Assembly (NCBI RefSeq): GCF_004345615.1 | Contig: NZ_SLWK01000001.1 | Coordinates: 682,001 to 746,000 of the forward strand | Source: Natronoflexus pectinivorans | GTDB lineage: Bacteria > Bacteroidota > Bacteroidia > Bacteroidales > Marinilabiliaceae | Direction: 5' to 3' | DNA: 64,000 bases | In this document: positions 56,720 through 64,000 of the stretch, one piece after another | Layout of the letters: each line of letters starts with the position of its first letter | Numbering within the stretch: the stretch's first letter is position 1 | The notes under the pieces: generated by a model | Told to the model about the DNA's origin: nothing | Seen by the model: only the letters and a program-made list of their open reading frames with translations | The model's database searches: none | Position numbers and translations under genes: made by a program

Positions 56720-58765
56720 ATGTTAGATAAGTTTAAAGCGAAATTTGTAGAGGAATCAATGGACAATCTCCAGGATTTGGAAGAATCTCTCTTCCTTCTT
56801 GAAAAAGACCTGGATAACAAAGAGCTCATTGAAAGGATTTTCAGGGCGATGCACTCCCTGAAAGGAGGAGGAGCTATGTTTGGCTTTAACCACTTAAGTG
56901 ACTTTACGCATCACCTGGAAACTATTTTCGATTGGGTTAGAAATAATAAACTGGCGGTTACATCTGATCTGATATCTCTGACTTTTTCAGCAATCGACCA
57001 CATCAAAAATCTCATAAAAACTGGAGATTTAACCGATGATCAAGAGTTAAAGGGTCACAATCAGTTTATTGTAAGGTTGCAGTCTGTTCTATCTGACTCA
57101 ACATCTACAATTTCTGTTCATAGTGCAGTTGATTCGCAAAACATCAATGATGAAATAAGTGAGAGCAAAACATATCTGATTAATTTCATCCCTCAAGAGG
57201 AGTTGTTACAAAACGGAACCAACCCTCTATATCTTCTGGATGACATACATGCTTTGGGTGAAGCTATATCCATTGCCTATACCCACAAGGTTCCCTCTCT
57301 TGAATTAATTGATATTACCGCCAACTATTGTCTGTGGCAAATTCTACTGAATACATCCGAATCATTAAACGAAATTAAAGATGTATTCATTTTTGTTGAA
57401 GACGAGTGCGAACTTCATATTGACCAGATTGCAGATTCCAATATCCTCCAAAAACCGGAGTGTATTGAAATCATTAACAAAGCTAAAAAAGGAAACAGTC
57501 TTCTTAAAATAGAAGATTTTCAATCTCTTAGCCAATTAAAGCCTTCATCACAAGAGCTTGAATCCGGAGAAGAGAAAAAGAAAATAACCGCTATAAAGGA
57601 GCACAAAATCTCAAGCATTAGAGTAGCCTCGCACAAAATTGATGAGTTGGTTACACTAGTAAGCGAGTTAGTTACCATACAGGCTCAGCTAAGTCTCTAT
57701 TCTGAGAGCAACGAAGATCCGGTAATCGTCAGCCTTTCTGAAAACATTCAAAAATTATCCCGTCAACTTAGGGAAAATGCTTTTGACATTAGTCTGATAC
57801 CGCTTCAGAGCGAGCTTATGCGCTTTCAGAGATTGGTTAGGGACTTGTCCAAAGATCAGGGAAAAGATATTGACTTTGTAATTGAAGGTGGTGACCTGGA
57901 GTTGGACAAAAACATCATTGAACATCTTACCGACCCTCTCCTTCACATATTGCGTAATTCAATTGACCACGGTATTGAACTACCCGAGGAACGGATTGCT
58001 TCAGGAAAATCACCCAAAGGAACCATCCTTTTTAAGGCGTTCCACTCAGGAGCAAACGTAATCATTGAAGTATCAGACGACGGTAAAGGTATGGATCTTG
58101 ATTTTATCCGTCAGAAAGCCATCAATAAAGAGATCATTGATCAGAATGCTGTTTTGACTGATAAAGAGGTGCTTGATCTTCTTTTTGTCAGTGGGTTTAG
58201 TACAAAAGATGCTGTTTCAGATGTATCAGGACGTGGTGTGGGCATGGACGTTGTCCGAAGAAAAATTGCCAACATCCGAGGAGAGGTTTCAATTGACACC
58301 GAAAAAGGTAAAGGAACAACCATCACAATCAGACTGCCACTGACCCTATCCATCATCGATGGATTGTTGGTTAAAGTAGGTGCAAATCAATATGTTATCC
58401 CGATATCAGCCATAGACAAAATTCACGCACTAGATCCTTCCCAGTTAAAAAAATCATTTAACAATGTGGTTGTTCTTGACAAAGAACAAATCCCATACAT
58501 CGACCTGAGAAATGTTTTTAACGCACCAGAAGTAGAGCATGATGTAATACAAATGGTTATGATTAAAGCTGAGGATAGAATAACAGGAGTCATTGTTGAT
58601 AGCGTTATTGGAGAATATCAGACAGTGGTAAAACCATTAGGCAGATACCTAAAAAAACAGGAGATACTTTCTGGAGCTACAATTATGGGAGACGGCACTC
58701 TGGCTATGGTAGTAGATACATCACGCCTGCTCATGGAAAGGAAGAGCAAAAAGGTTGCCGGTTAA
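56720..58765 (+). CDS. cheA: Chemotaxis histidine kinase CheA
   Basis: A 681-residue CheA. P1 Hpt with phospho-acceptor H45 (FRAMHSLKGGGAMFGF); a region of about 130-290 without the classical P2 motif that I can identify; P3 dimerisation helices (SSIRVASHKIDELVTLVSEL, about 295-315); P4 kinase with N box LLHILRNSIDHGIELP, G1 EVSDDGKGMD, G2 GRGVGMDVVRRKIANIRG; P5 CheW-like domain from about 545 to the end (DGLLVKVGANQYVIPISAID). All catalytic boxes appear intact. Cluster order is cheY, Hpt, cheA, cheW. Confidence 0.96.
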   Translation: MLDKFKAKFVEESMDNLQDLEESLFLLEKDLDNKELIERIFRAMHSLKGGGAMFGFNHLSDFTHHLETIFDWVRNNKLAVTSDLISLTFSAIDHIKNLIKTGDLTDDQELKGHNQFIVRLQSVLSDSTSTISVHSAVDSQNINDEISESKTYLINFIPQEELLQNGTNPLYLLDDIHALGEAISIAYTHKVPSLELIDITANYCLWQILLNTSESLNEIKDVFIFVEDECELHIDQIADSNILQKPECIEIINKAKKGNSLLKIEDFQSLSQLKPSSQELESGEEKKKITAIKEHKISSIRVASHKIDELVTLVSELVTIQAQLSLYSESNEDPVIVSLSENIQKLSRQLRENAFDISLIPLQSELMRFQRLVRDLSKDQGKDIDFVIEGGDLELDKNIIEHLTDPLLHILRNSIDHGIELPEERIASGKSPKGTILFKAFHSGANVIIEVSDDGKGMDLDFIRQKAINKEIIDQNAVLTDKEVLDLLFVSGFSTKDAVSDVSGRGVGMDVVRRKIANIRGEVSIDTEKGKGTTITIRLPLTLSIIDGLLVKVGANQYVIPISAIDKIHALDPSQLKKSFNNVVVLDKEQIPYIDLRNVFNAPEVEHDVIQMVMIKAEDRITGVIVDSVIGEYQTVVKPLGRYLKKQEILSGATIMGDGTLAMVVDTSRLLMERKSKKVAG

Positions 58766-58792
58766 TATTAAACAAGAGGAGTAGATACCAAT

Positions 58793-59245
58793 ATGGAAGA
58801 CGTGCAGGAAATTACACTATTATCATTTCAGATACAGGAGGATACCTTCGCTGTTGACGCCCTTAAGGTTGATCACATACTTGAGGTTCCGGAGAATATT
58901 ACTCCGGTGCCCAATGCACCGGAATTTATTAAAGGAATTATAAATCTGCATGGAAATATAATTCCTGTAGCCGACATGAGAATTATTATGGGTAAGGAGG
59001 ACATCACTTCCAACCAGGATAACTCAATTATTGTTATCAATCCTGCCAATAATCAGGACGCAAGGGTGGGAATTATGGTTGACATAGTTAAGGAAGTGAT
59101 AGAAACCAAAAGTTCTGAACTGAAAGAAACAGTTCTGGATGGGAAAAAAGGACTCATTGAGTCTTTTGAAGGAACCCTATTAATTAACGATGAGTTTATT
59201 CATATCATCGATATGAATAACTTGGCAGAAATAATTGAAAAATAA
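58793..59245 (+). CDS. cheW: Chemotaxis adaptor CheW (first)
   Basis: A 150-residue CheW: two beta-barrel subdomains starting LLSFQIQEDTFAVDALKVDHILEVP, with FIKGIINLHGNIIPVADMRIIMG, the usual receptor- and kinase-binding surface. It couples the MCP to CheA. Twenty bases separate it from the next gene, also CheW-like. Two different CheW proteins in one cluster suggest alternative or mixed arrays. Confidence 0.93.
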   Translation: MEDVQEITLLSFQIQEDTFAVDALKVDHILEVPENITPVPNAPEFIKGIINLHGNIIPVADMRIIMGKEDITSNQDNSIIVINPANNQDARVGIMVDIVKEVIETKSSELKETVLDGKKGLIESFEGTLLINDEFIHIIDMNNLAEIIEK

Positions 59246-59265
59246 CCAGACAATATAAGCTTAGT

Positions 59266-59748
59266 ATGTCATTAACAATAAATTCATATCTCACATTTCA
59301 AATTTCCGGTGAATTGTTTGGAATTAACGTGGCCAAGGTTCTTGAGATAAGGGAATATATGGAACCAAAAGCAATACCCCAGTCTTTGGAATTTGTAAAA
59401 GGCGTTATTGAATATCAGCAGGAAGTAATCCCTGTTATTGATACTGGACATAAATTTGGAATGGCTCCAGTCGAAATTCAGGCAGCAACTTGTATGATTA
59501 TATTACAACTTGTGAGTGATGTTTTAGGAAAAACCTACAGGGTTGTAGTGCTTGTGGATGCAGTATCTGATGTTATTGAGTGTGAGGAAAGTGAAATGAA
59601 AACCATTTCTGATGACTATAAACCGGCATATATCAAGGCAACATTGACACATGAGGATAAATTCATCTATGTTTTAAATGCCGATATGGTATTCAACCAA
59701 AAAGAGATCATTGCAATGACAGATATCTTAAAGGGAGTAAAAAAATAA
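59266..59748 (+). CDS. Chemotaxis adaptor CheW (second)
   Basis: A 160-residue CheW-like protein: YLTFQISGELFGINVAKVLEIREYMEPKAIPQ and EFVKGVIEYQQEVIPVIDTGHKFGM. It differs from the first copy in having EYQQEV where INLHGNI is usual, so its interface may not be equivalent. Followed by cheR after 23 bases. Confidence 0.9.
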   Translation: MSLTINSYLTFQISGELFGINVAKVLEIREYMEPKAIPQSLEFVKGVIEYQQEVIPVIDTGHKFGMAPVEIQAATCMIILQLVSDVLGKTYRVVVLVDAVSDVIECEESEMKTISDDYKPAYIKATLTHEDKFIYVLNADMVFNQKEIIAMTDILKGVKK

Positions 59749-59771
59749 ACAAGATACGGCTTAAAGCACGA

Positions 59772-60641
59772 ATGACATCAATTAATCAAAATCCGAACGG
59801 GCTGGATTGTTTTAAGGCAGAATTATCCGAAAAAGATTTTCAGGTATTTAGCCAATATATATATTCAGAATACGGTATAAAAATGCCTCCCATTAAAAGG
59901 ATCATGTTACAGGGGCGATTGCTTAAACGCATTCGCGAACTGAAAATGAATTCGTATTCAGAGTATAAAGAGTATTTCTTTAGCAAGGATGGACAACAGA
60001 AAGAGTTACTTCATTTTTTAAATGTAGTAACAACCAATAAAACAGATTTTTTTAGAGAACCGGTTCATTTTATTTTTTTAAATGAAACCGTTCTTCAAGA
60101 TTTTACTAAGAATAACCCAACGCATCAACCATTAAAGATATGGAGCGCAGGATGCTCAAGTGGAGAAGAACCTTATACGATTTCAATCGTATTGAATGAA
60201 TATCAAAGACTTAACCCCTCATTTAAATTCGAAATACAGGGAACTGATATTTCAACCCAAATGCTTGAAAAAGCAGCCAGAGGTATCTATCCGGCCAGTA
60301 AGGCCTTAACCATACCAATGGATATTAAAAAGAAATATTTCCTTAAAAGTAAGGATGTTAATAATCAAACAATTCGGGTACACCCACATTTGCAAAAAAA
60401 CATAAAACTAGGTTATCTTAACCTGATGGATACATCCTACGGAGCACAAGATATGTTTGATGTAATTTTTTGCAGAAATGTACTAATATACTTTGATCGG
60501 CCAACCCAGGAAAGAGTAATCAATAAATTGTGTACATATCTGAAAAAAGATGGGCATTTTTTTATAGGACATTCTGAATCCCTTTCTGGGATGAATGTTC
60601 CGCTAAAACATATAAAACCGACTATATTTAAAAAAATATAG
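59772..60641 (+). CDS. cheR: Chemoreceptor methyltransferase CheR
   Basis: S-adenosylmethionine-dependent methyltransferase that methylates receptor glutamates. The 289 residues have an N-terminal helical domain, then VTTNKTDFFREPVHF, the SAM site KIWSAGCSSGEEPYTISIVL, the FEIQGTDISTQMLEKAARGIYP segment and IFCRNVLIYFDRPTQ. The loop in the beta-subdomain (YFLKSKDVNNQTIRV) has the length expected for a pentapeptide-binding CheR, though its glycines differ from the enteric ones, as far as I recall them. Confidence 0.95.
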   Translation: MTSINQNPNGLDCFKAELSEKDFQVFSQYIYSEYGIKMPPIKRIMLQGRLLKRIRELKMNSYSEYKEYFFSKDGQQKELLHFLNVVTTNKTDFFREPVHFIFLNETVLQDFTKNNPTHQPLKIWSAGCSSGEEPYTISIVLNEYQRLNPSFKFEIQGTDISTQMLEKAARGIYPASKALTIPMDIKKKYFLKSKDVNNQTIRVHPHLQKNIKLGYLNLMDTSYGAQDMFDVIFCRNVLIYFDRPTQERVINKLCTYLKKDGHFFIGHSESLSGMNVPLKHIKPTIFKKI

Positions 60642-60776
60642 GATATTATCAATGCTAAATAGCACTGGTGAGAGATTTTTTAATGAATTTTTATCATCAT
60701 TTAAAACCAATATGGTTTTAATACGTAGCAAAAGAACAAAACCAGAAAAGAAATAAGATTTTATAATCGCTGAACT

Positions 60777-61676
60777 ATGACAAATATTAATGACAGACAA
60801 CTGTTAAAGGAGTTAAAAGACAGACTCCAGGAGCGCGCCAAATTTGAAAAGGAAGTGAATGTTCTTACTCAGGAACTACAAGGTGTTACCAAGCGTTTCA
60901 AAGAATCAGAAGCATTAAAGAGTCACTTTATCTCAAATATTTCCAACGAAATAGTTAACCCGTTCACATCAATTCTGGGGTTATCAAAATCTATTTTGCA
61001 AGTTGAGAAAAATGACTGGAAAAAAGTTGTTTCAATGGTAGCACTCATTCATAGTGAGGCTTTTAACCTGGATTTTCAACTTAGAAATATTTTCGTTGCC
61101 GCAAAAATTGAAGCCGGCGAAGTTGTTCCAAACGTAGCAAAAGTAAACGTTCGTAACATTGTGCAAACCATCATCGAAGCCTTCAATCTGGTTGCACGCA
61201 AAATGGGAATTGAAATTGAGTTCAACTATGAAATTGAGTATGGATTTGGAAAGAACTTCTATTTTAAAACCGACAACGAAAAATTAAAGCTAATTATGAG
61301 TAACTTACTCAATAATGCTTTAAAATACAGCTATAAAAACAGCAAAGTCATCATCACGATGACAGCTGACGAAGATACACTCAACATAGCAGTGCAGGAT
61401 TTCGGAACTGGTATATCCGAAAAAAATCAAAAAGTAATTTTCGAACGATTTAAGCGTCTTGATTCAGGTATCAACTCAATAAATCGGGGACACGGACTGG
61501 GACTTTCCATCACCAAAGCTCTGCTGGATGTTATGGGCGGTACCATCGAAATTGATAGTAAAAAAGGAGAAGGTTCTACTTTTACTGTTAGAATTCCCGA
61601 AGCAAAAAATGTAGTTGAAGGCTTTAGTGGCGAAGGAAATGACATTTTCTTCGATGATGAAGATGAGATTTTTTAA
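60777..61676 (+). CDS. Histidine-kinase-like protein lacking the phospho-acceptor His
   Basis: A 299-residue cytosolic protein. Coiled-coil start (about 8-45), a HisKA-like dimerisation segment, then HATPase_c (about 150-270) with N box MSNLLNNALKYSYKNSK, G1 VQDFGTGISEKN, F box FERFKRLDSG and G2 GHGLGLSITKALLDVMGG. The H box reads HFISNISNEIVNPFTSILG: the position occupied by His in SHEIRTP is N57 (codon AAC, 60945-60947). So ATP binding looks intact but autophosphorylation on the usual residue is not possible. It may act on another protein such as the Hpt protein, or be a regulatory pseudokinase. Between cheR and cheD. Confidence 0.87.
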   Translation: MTNINDRQLLKELKDRLQERAKFEKEVNVLTQELQGVTKRFKESEALKSHFISNISNEIVNPFTSILGLSKSILQVEKNDWKKVVSMVALIHSEAFNLDFQLRNIFVAAKIEAGEVVPNVAKVNVRNIVQTIIEAFNLVARKMGIEIEFNYEIEYGFGKNFYFKTDNEKLKLIMSNLLNNALKYSYKNSKVIITMTADEDTLNIAVQDFGTGISEKNQKVIFERFKRLDSGINSINRGHGLGLSITKALLDVMGGTIEIDSKKGEGSTFTVRIPEAKNVVEGFSGEGNDIFFDDEDEIF

Positions 61677-61688
61677 GGACGCATATAA

Positions 61689-62159
61689 ATGAACCAATAT
61701 TTACAACATTTTTTATATCCTTCAACGCTATTTGCCAGTAAAGAGCCTTATGTGGTTAAAACCATTCTGGGATCGTGTGTGGCCATATGCCTTTGGGATC
61801 CCGTTACAAAAATTGGTGGGATAAATCATTACATGCTGCCAACATGGAACGGGAACGATCTGGCATCACCAAAATATGGTAACATAGCCTTTGAAAAGCT
61901 CATTGAACGGATGGTAGCGTTAGGGTGTAGACGAGATAAACTGCAAGCCAAGATATTTGGTGGTGGCGATCTGATCGCGGCGGACAGAAGTGCCATGCTG
62001 ATTGGTGAAAGAAACATCAGGGTGGCCAGGATTTTGCTTGAAGAGAAGAATATTTCAGTGGTAGCATCGAGTACGGGAGGGAGAAAAGGACGTAAAATTT
62101 TGTTCTTTACTGATACAGGTGAAGTTAGGCATAAATTTATTGACAAAAGGGAGAATTAA
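61689..62159 (+). CDS. cheD: Chemoreceptor glutamine deamidase CheD
   Basis: Deamidates receptor glutamines so that they can be methylated. A 156-residue protein with catalytic C30 (TILGSCVAICLWDP) and H47 (GGINHYMLP), the GGGDLI segment and VASSTGGRKGRKILFFTDTGEV at the C-terminus. It starts 12 bases after the kinase-like gene. No CheC is seen in the window. Confidence 0.94.
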   Translation: MNQYLQHFLYPSTLFASKEPYVVKTILGSCVAICLWDPVTKIGGINHYMLPTWNGNDLASPKYGNIAFEKLIERMVALGCRRDKLQAKIFGGGDLIAADRSAMLIGERNIRVARILLEEKNISVVASSTGGRKGRKILFFTDTGEVRHKFIDKREN

Positions 62160-62194
62160 ACACTATTTTTCAGTTTAGATAACAGTTGCAATCC

Positions 62195-63274
62195 ATGGAC
62201 AAGAAGATTCGGGTATTGATAGTTGACGACTCAGCAGTGGTCAGGCAAAGCCTCTCTTCCATTCTGGAATCCGACCCCCAGATTGAAATCATGGGCACCG
62301 CAGCTGATCCTCTCATCGCCGTTAAAAAGATTATGAAAGAGGTTCCCGATGTGATCACTCTCGACATCGAAATGCCTCGAATGGACGGTCTCACCTTTTT
62401 GAGAAAAATTATGTCGCAACACCCGATTCCGGTTGTTGTAATTTCTTCTCTAACAAATGAAGGAACCGAAGTTGCCATGAAAGCTCTGGAGTATGGAGCT
62501 TCAGAAATCATCGGGAAGCCGGCTATGAATGCTGCGCACTTCTTCAATGAATCTAAAATCAGACTATGCGATGCAGTTAAAGCTGCATCACAGGCAAAGT
62601 TATCCAGACTTAAAATTAGTAATACCCCGCAAGTCGAAATTGTAAAACCAAAATACTCTGCGGACATTATTCTGGAGGCTGGATCCTATAAAAAAAGAAT
62701 TGCTGATACCGATAAAATAATTGTTCTAGGAGCTTCAACAGGAGGTACCGAAGCCATCAGATCCCTTCTTAAATCACTTCCACCGAGAATGCCGGGAATA
62801 GCCATTGTTCAGCATATGCCCGAAGGCTTTACCAAATCTTTCGCCAATAGCCTAAACACAATCACAAACCTGGAAGTAAAAGAAGCCGAAGATGGTGACC
62901 GGCTTTATCAGGGAAGGGTATTAATTGCCCGTGGCGACCATCACATGCTTTTAAAACGTTCAGGAAAAGAATACTCAGTTGAGATTAAAAAAGGGCCTCT
63001 TGTAAACAGACATCGTCCATCGGTTGATGTTTTGTTCAGATCGGCAGCCCGGTATGCCGGACAAAATGCCACAGGCATTTTGCTTACAGGAATGGGAGCA
63101 GATGGGGCAAAAGGACTGCTGGAACTGAAAGAAGCAGGTTCTGACACCATAGCACAAAATCAGGAAACTTCCATTGTATTTGGAATGCCAAAAGAGGCCA
63201 TTAAATTAGGTGCAGCGAAGGGTATTTTGGGTATCGATGAAATTGCTCCCTATCTGGTTAAAAAATTCTTTTAA
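62195..63274 (+). CDS. cheB: Receptor methylesterase CheB
   Basis: From ATG 62195, 359 residues (a TTG three codons upstream is not needed). An N-terminal receiver domain with D11-D12 and phospho-acceptor D57 ([12 protein letters not shown]) is followed by a linker and the C-terminal methylesterase domain with the catalytic triad: Ser in [14 protein letters not shown], His in [10 protein letters not shown] and Asp in [11 protein letters not shown]. It removes methyl groups from receptors and may also deamidate. Pairs with cheR and cheD. Confidence 0.96.
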   Translation: MDKKIRVLIVDDSAVVRQSLSSILESDPQIEIMGTAADPLIAVKKIMKEVPDVITLDIEMPRMDGLTFLRKIMSQHPIPVVVISSLTNEGTEVAMKALEYGASEIIGKPAMNAAHFFNESKIRLCDAVKAASQAKLSRLKISNTPQVEIVKPKYSADIILEAGSYKKRIADTDKIIVLGASTGGTEAIRSLLKSLPPRMPGIAIVQHMPEGFTKSFANSLNTITNLEVKEAEDGDRLYQGRVLIARGDHHMLLKRSGKEYSVEIKKGPLVNRHRPSVDVLFRSAARYAGQNATGILLTGMGADGAKGLLELKEAGSDTIAQNQETSIVFGMPKEAIKLGAAKGILGIDEIAPYLVKKFF

Positions 63275-63334
63275 CCATTTTATTTTTTTTCCGTAAACTA
63301 ACCATAATTACTTAATATTTTAAGTCAGGATAGA

Positions 63335-64000
63335 ATGAAAAAAAGCAAATATAAAGCTCTGATTTCAAAATCAACCCTACAGGGTGGTGCTGCAGGTGTA
63401 ATATTGGCCACCCTTATAATTCTTATCAGTCTTGATGCTCCTGCGTTAGCAGAGACTGATAAAAGTCTATCAACCCTGTTCTCCCTTTTCCCAGCTTTAT
63501 GGGCTGTACTTTTATTGCCATTTATTTTAGCAATAGCAGGATATTTTCTGGCAAATAAATTTATGCTTGTTATTAACAAACAAGCAAATAAAATTAAAAA
63601 AGAAGCCAACAAAACCAACATGGTTCTGGCTTTTATAGAAAATCTTCGTCAGGATAAACTGGATGAACCATTTGGAAATGTAAAGAAAAGCGACCCCCTT
63701 TCCAATGCTCTTCTGAACCTGCGAGAGTTCATGATTAAAAGCAAAAAAGAACAGGAAAAAAGGCGAATTGAGGAGGAACAAAGAACCTGGGTAACTCAAG
63801 GTTTGGCTCAGTTCGGTGAAATACTCCGAAAATCAAGTAACAATCTGGAAGATATATCTTACAGTATTATACGATACTTGGTTACTTACATGAAAGTAAA
63901 TCAGGGTGGTGTTTTTTTACTAAATGAGACTAAAAAGGGAGACAAATATTTTGAAATGACTGCCTGTGTAGCATTTGACAGGAGAAAATATGCCGATAAA
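63335..64000 (+). CDS. Two-TM sensor protein with GAF domain, 5' part (runs off window end)
   Basis: The first 222 codons of a membrane sensor. Two membrane helices (about 16-38 and 47-72, LFPALWAVLLLPFILAIAGYFLA) with a short external loop are followed by a coiled coil rich in Lys/Glu (residues 75-150) and the beginning of a GAF-like domain (ISYSIIRYLVTYMKVNQGGVFLLNE). The C-terminal output domain, probably a histidine kinase or a hybrid, is outside the window. It lies 60 bases after cheB and belongs to the same direction. Only the early part can be judged. Confidence 0.75.
   Translation, partial: MKKSKYKALISKSTLQGGAAGVILATLIILISLDAPALAETDKSLSTLFSLFPALWAVLLLPFILAIAGYFLANKFMLVINKQANKIKKEANKTNMVLAFIENLRQDKLDEPFGNVKKSDPLSNALLNLREFMIKSKKEQEKRRIEEEQRTWVTQGLAQFGEILRKSSNNLEDISYSIIRYLVTYMKVNQGGVFLLNETKKGDKYFEMTACVAFDRRKYADK

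Overview
The window reads as chromosome of a member of the Bacteroidota, most like the marine/anaerobic Bacteroidales-Marinilabiliales relatives. Evidence: several promoters match the Bacteroidota -7 element TAnnTTTG, strong Shine-Dalgarno sequences are rare, there is a PorZ-like component of the type IX secretion system (T9SS), and the ATP synthase genes are split into two loci with a truncated epsilon subunit. No tRNA, rRNA, CRISPR array, prophage or insertion sequence was recognised. Most of the window is core chromosome.

Layout. 1-1281: 5' part of ilvD (minus), preceded by a promoter, a 19-residue leader peptide rich in Leu/Val/Ile, and a terminator with a mutually exclusive antiterminator. 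This is a textbook-style attenuator. 1.4-5.4 kb: a secreted CarboxypepD_reg-like protein, dapD, a Sua5/YrdC enzyme, a hotdog thioesterase, and rimM-rpsP. 6-11.3 kb: AraC regulator, SHOCT protein, SpmA/SpmB-like membrane protein, Nim-like flavoprotein, dnaG. 11.5-17.7 kb: tripartite RND efflux operon (TolC, adaptor, permease) with a recognisable promoter. 17.7-21.8 kb: AlkD-like DNA glycosylase, an unknown secreted protein, and an ECF sigma / zinc-finger anti-sigma / Spy-like periplasmic sensor operon next to a Gly/Arg-rich secreted protein. 21.9-29.2 kb: metY, then atpBEFHAG with a membrane protein in the atpI position and a bactofilin upstream. 29.3-47.2 kb: adenylate cyclase-HD fusion, double universal stress protein, rdgB, porZ, a large propeller-like protein, a Gfo/Idh oxidoreductase, a degenerate EEP-fold lipoprotein, DUF2797, U32 peptidase-family protein, LtaS-like sulfatase, and a Stealth / glycosyltransferase / Stealth cluster. 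47.2-52.6 kb: atpDC, a polyprenyl diphosphate synthase and an MMPL/RND exporter. 52.9-64 kb: a YfiR-like protein and a long chemosensory array, MCP-STAS-CheY-Hpt-CheA-CheW-CheW-CheR-histidine-kinase-like-CheD-CheB-GAF sensor, which runs off the window.

The most interesting items are: (1) the branched-chain amino acid attenuator upstream of ilvD, where all parts can be read from the sequence; (2) the chemosensory locus, whose embedded kinase-like protein has Asn in place of the phospho-accepting His while a stand-alone Hpt protein is encoded four kb earlier, and whose MCP ends in NYEKF, resembling the CheR/CheB tether pentapeptide; (3) a class III adenylate cyclase fused to an apparently intact HD phosphohydrolase; (4) an EEP-fold lipoprotein with three active-site signature residues replaced; (5) the ECF-sigma locus whose two flanking secreted proteins share an unusual Gly/Arg/Glu-rich composition. 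All functional statements are from sequence reading and family knowledge; no search was run.
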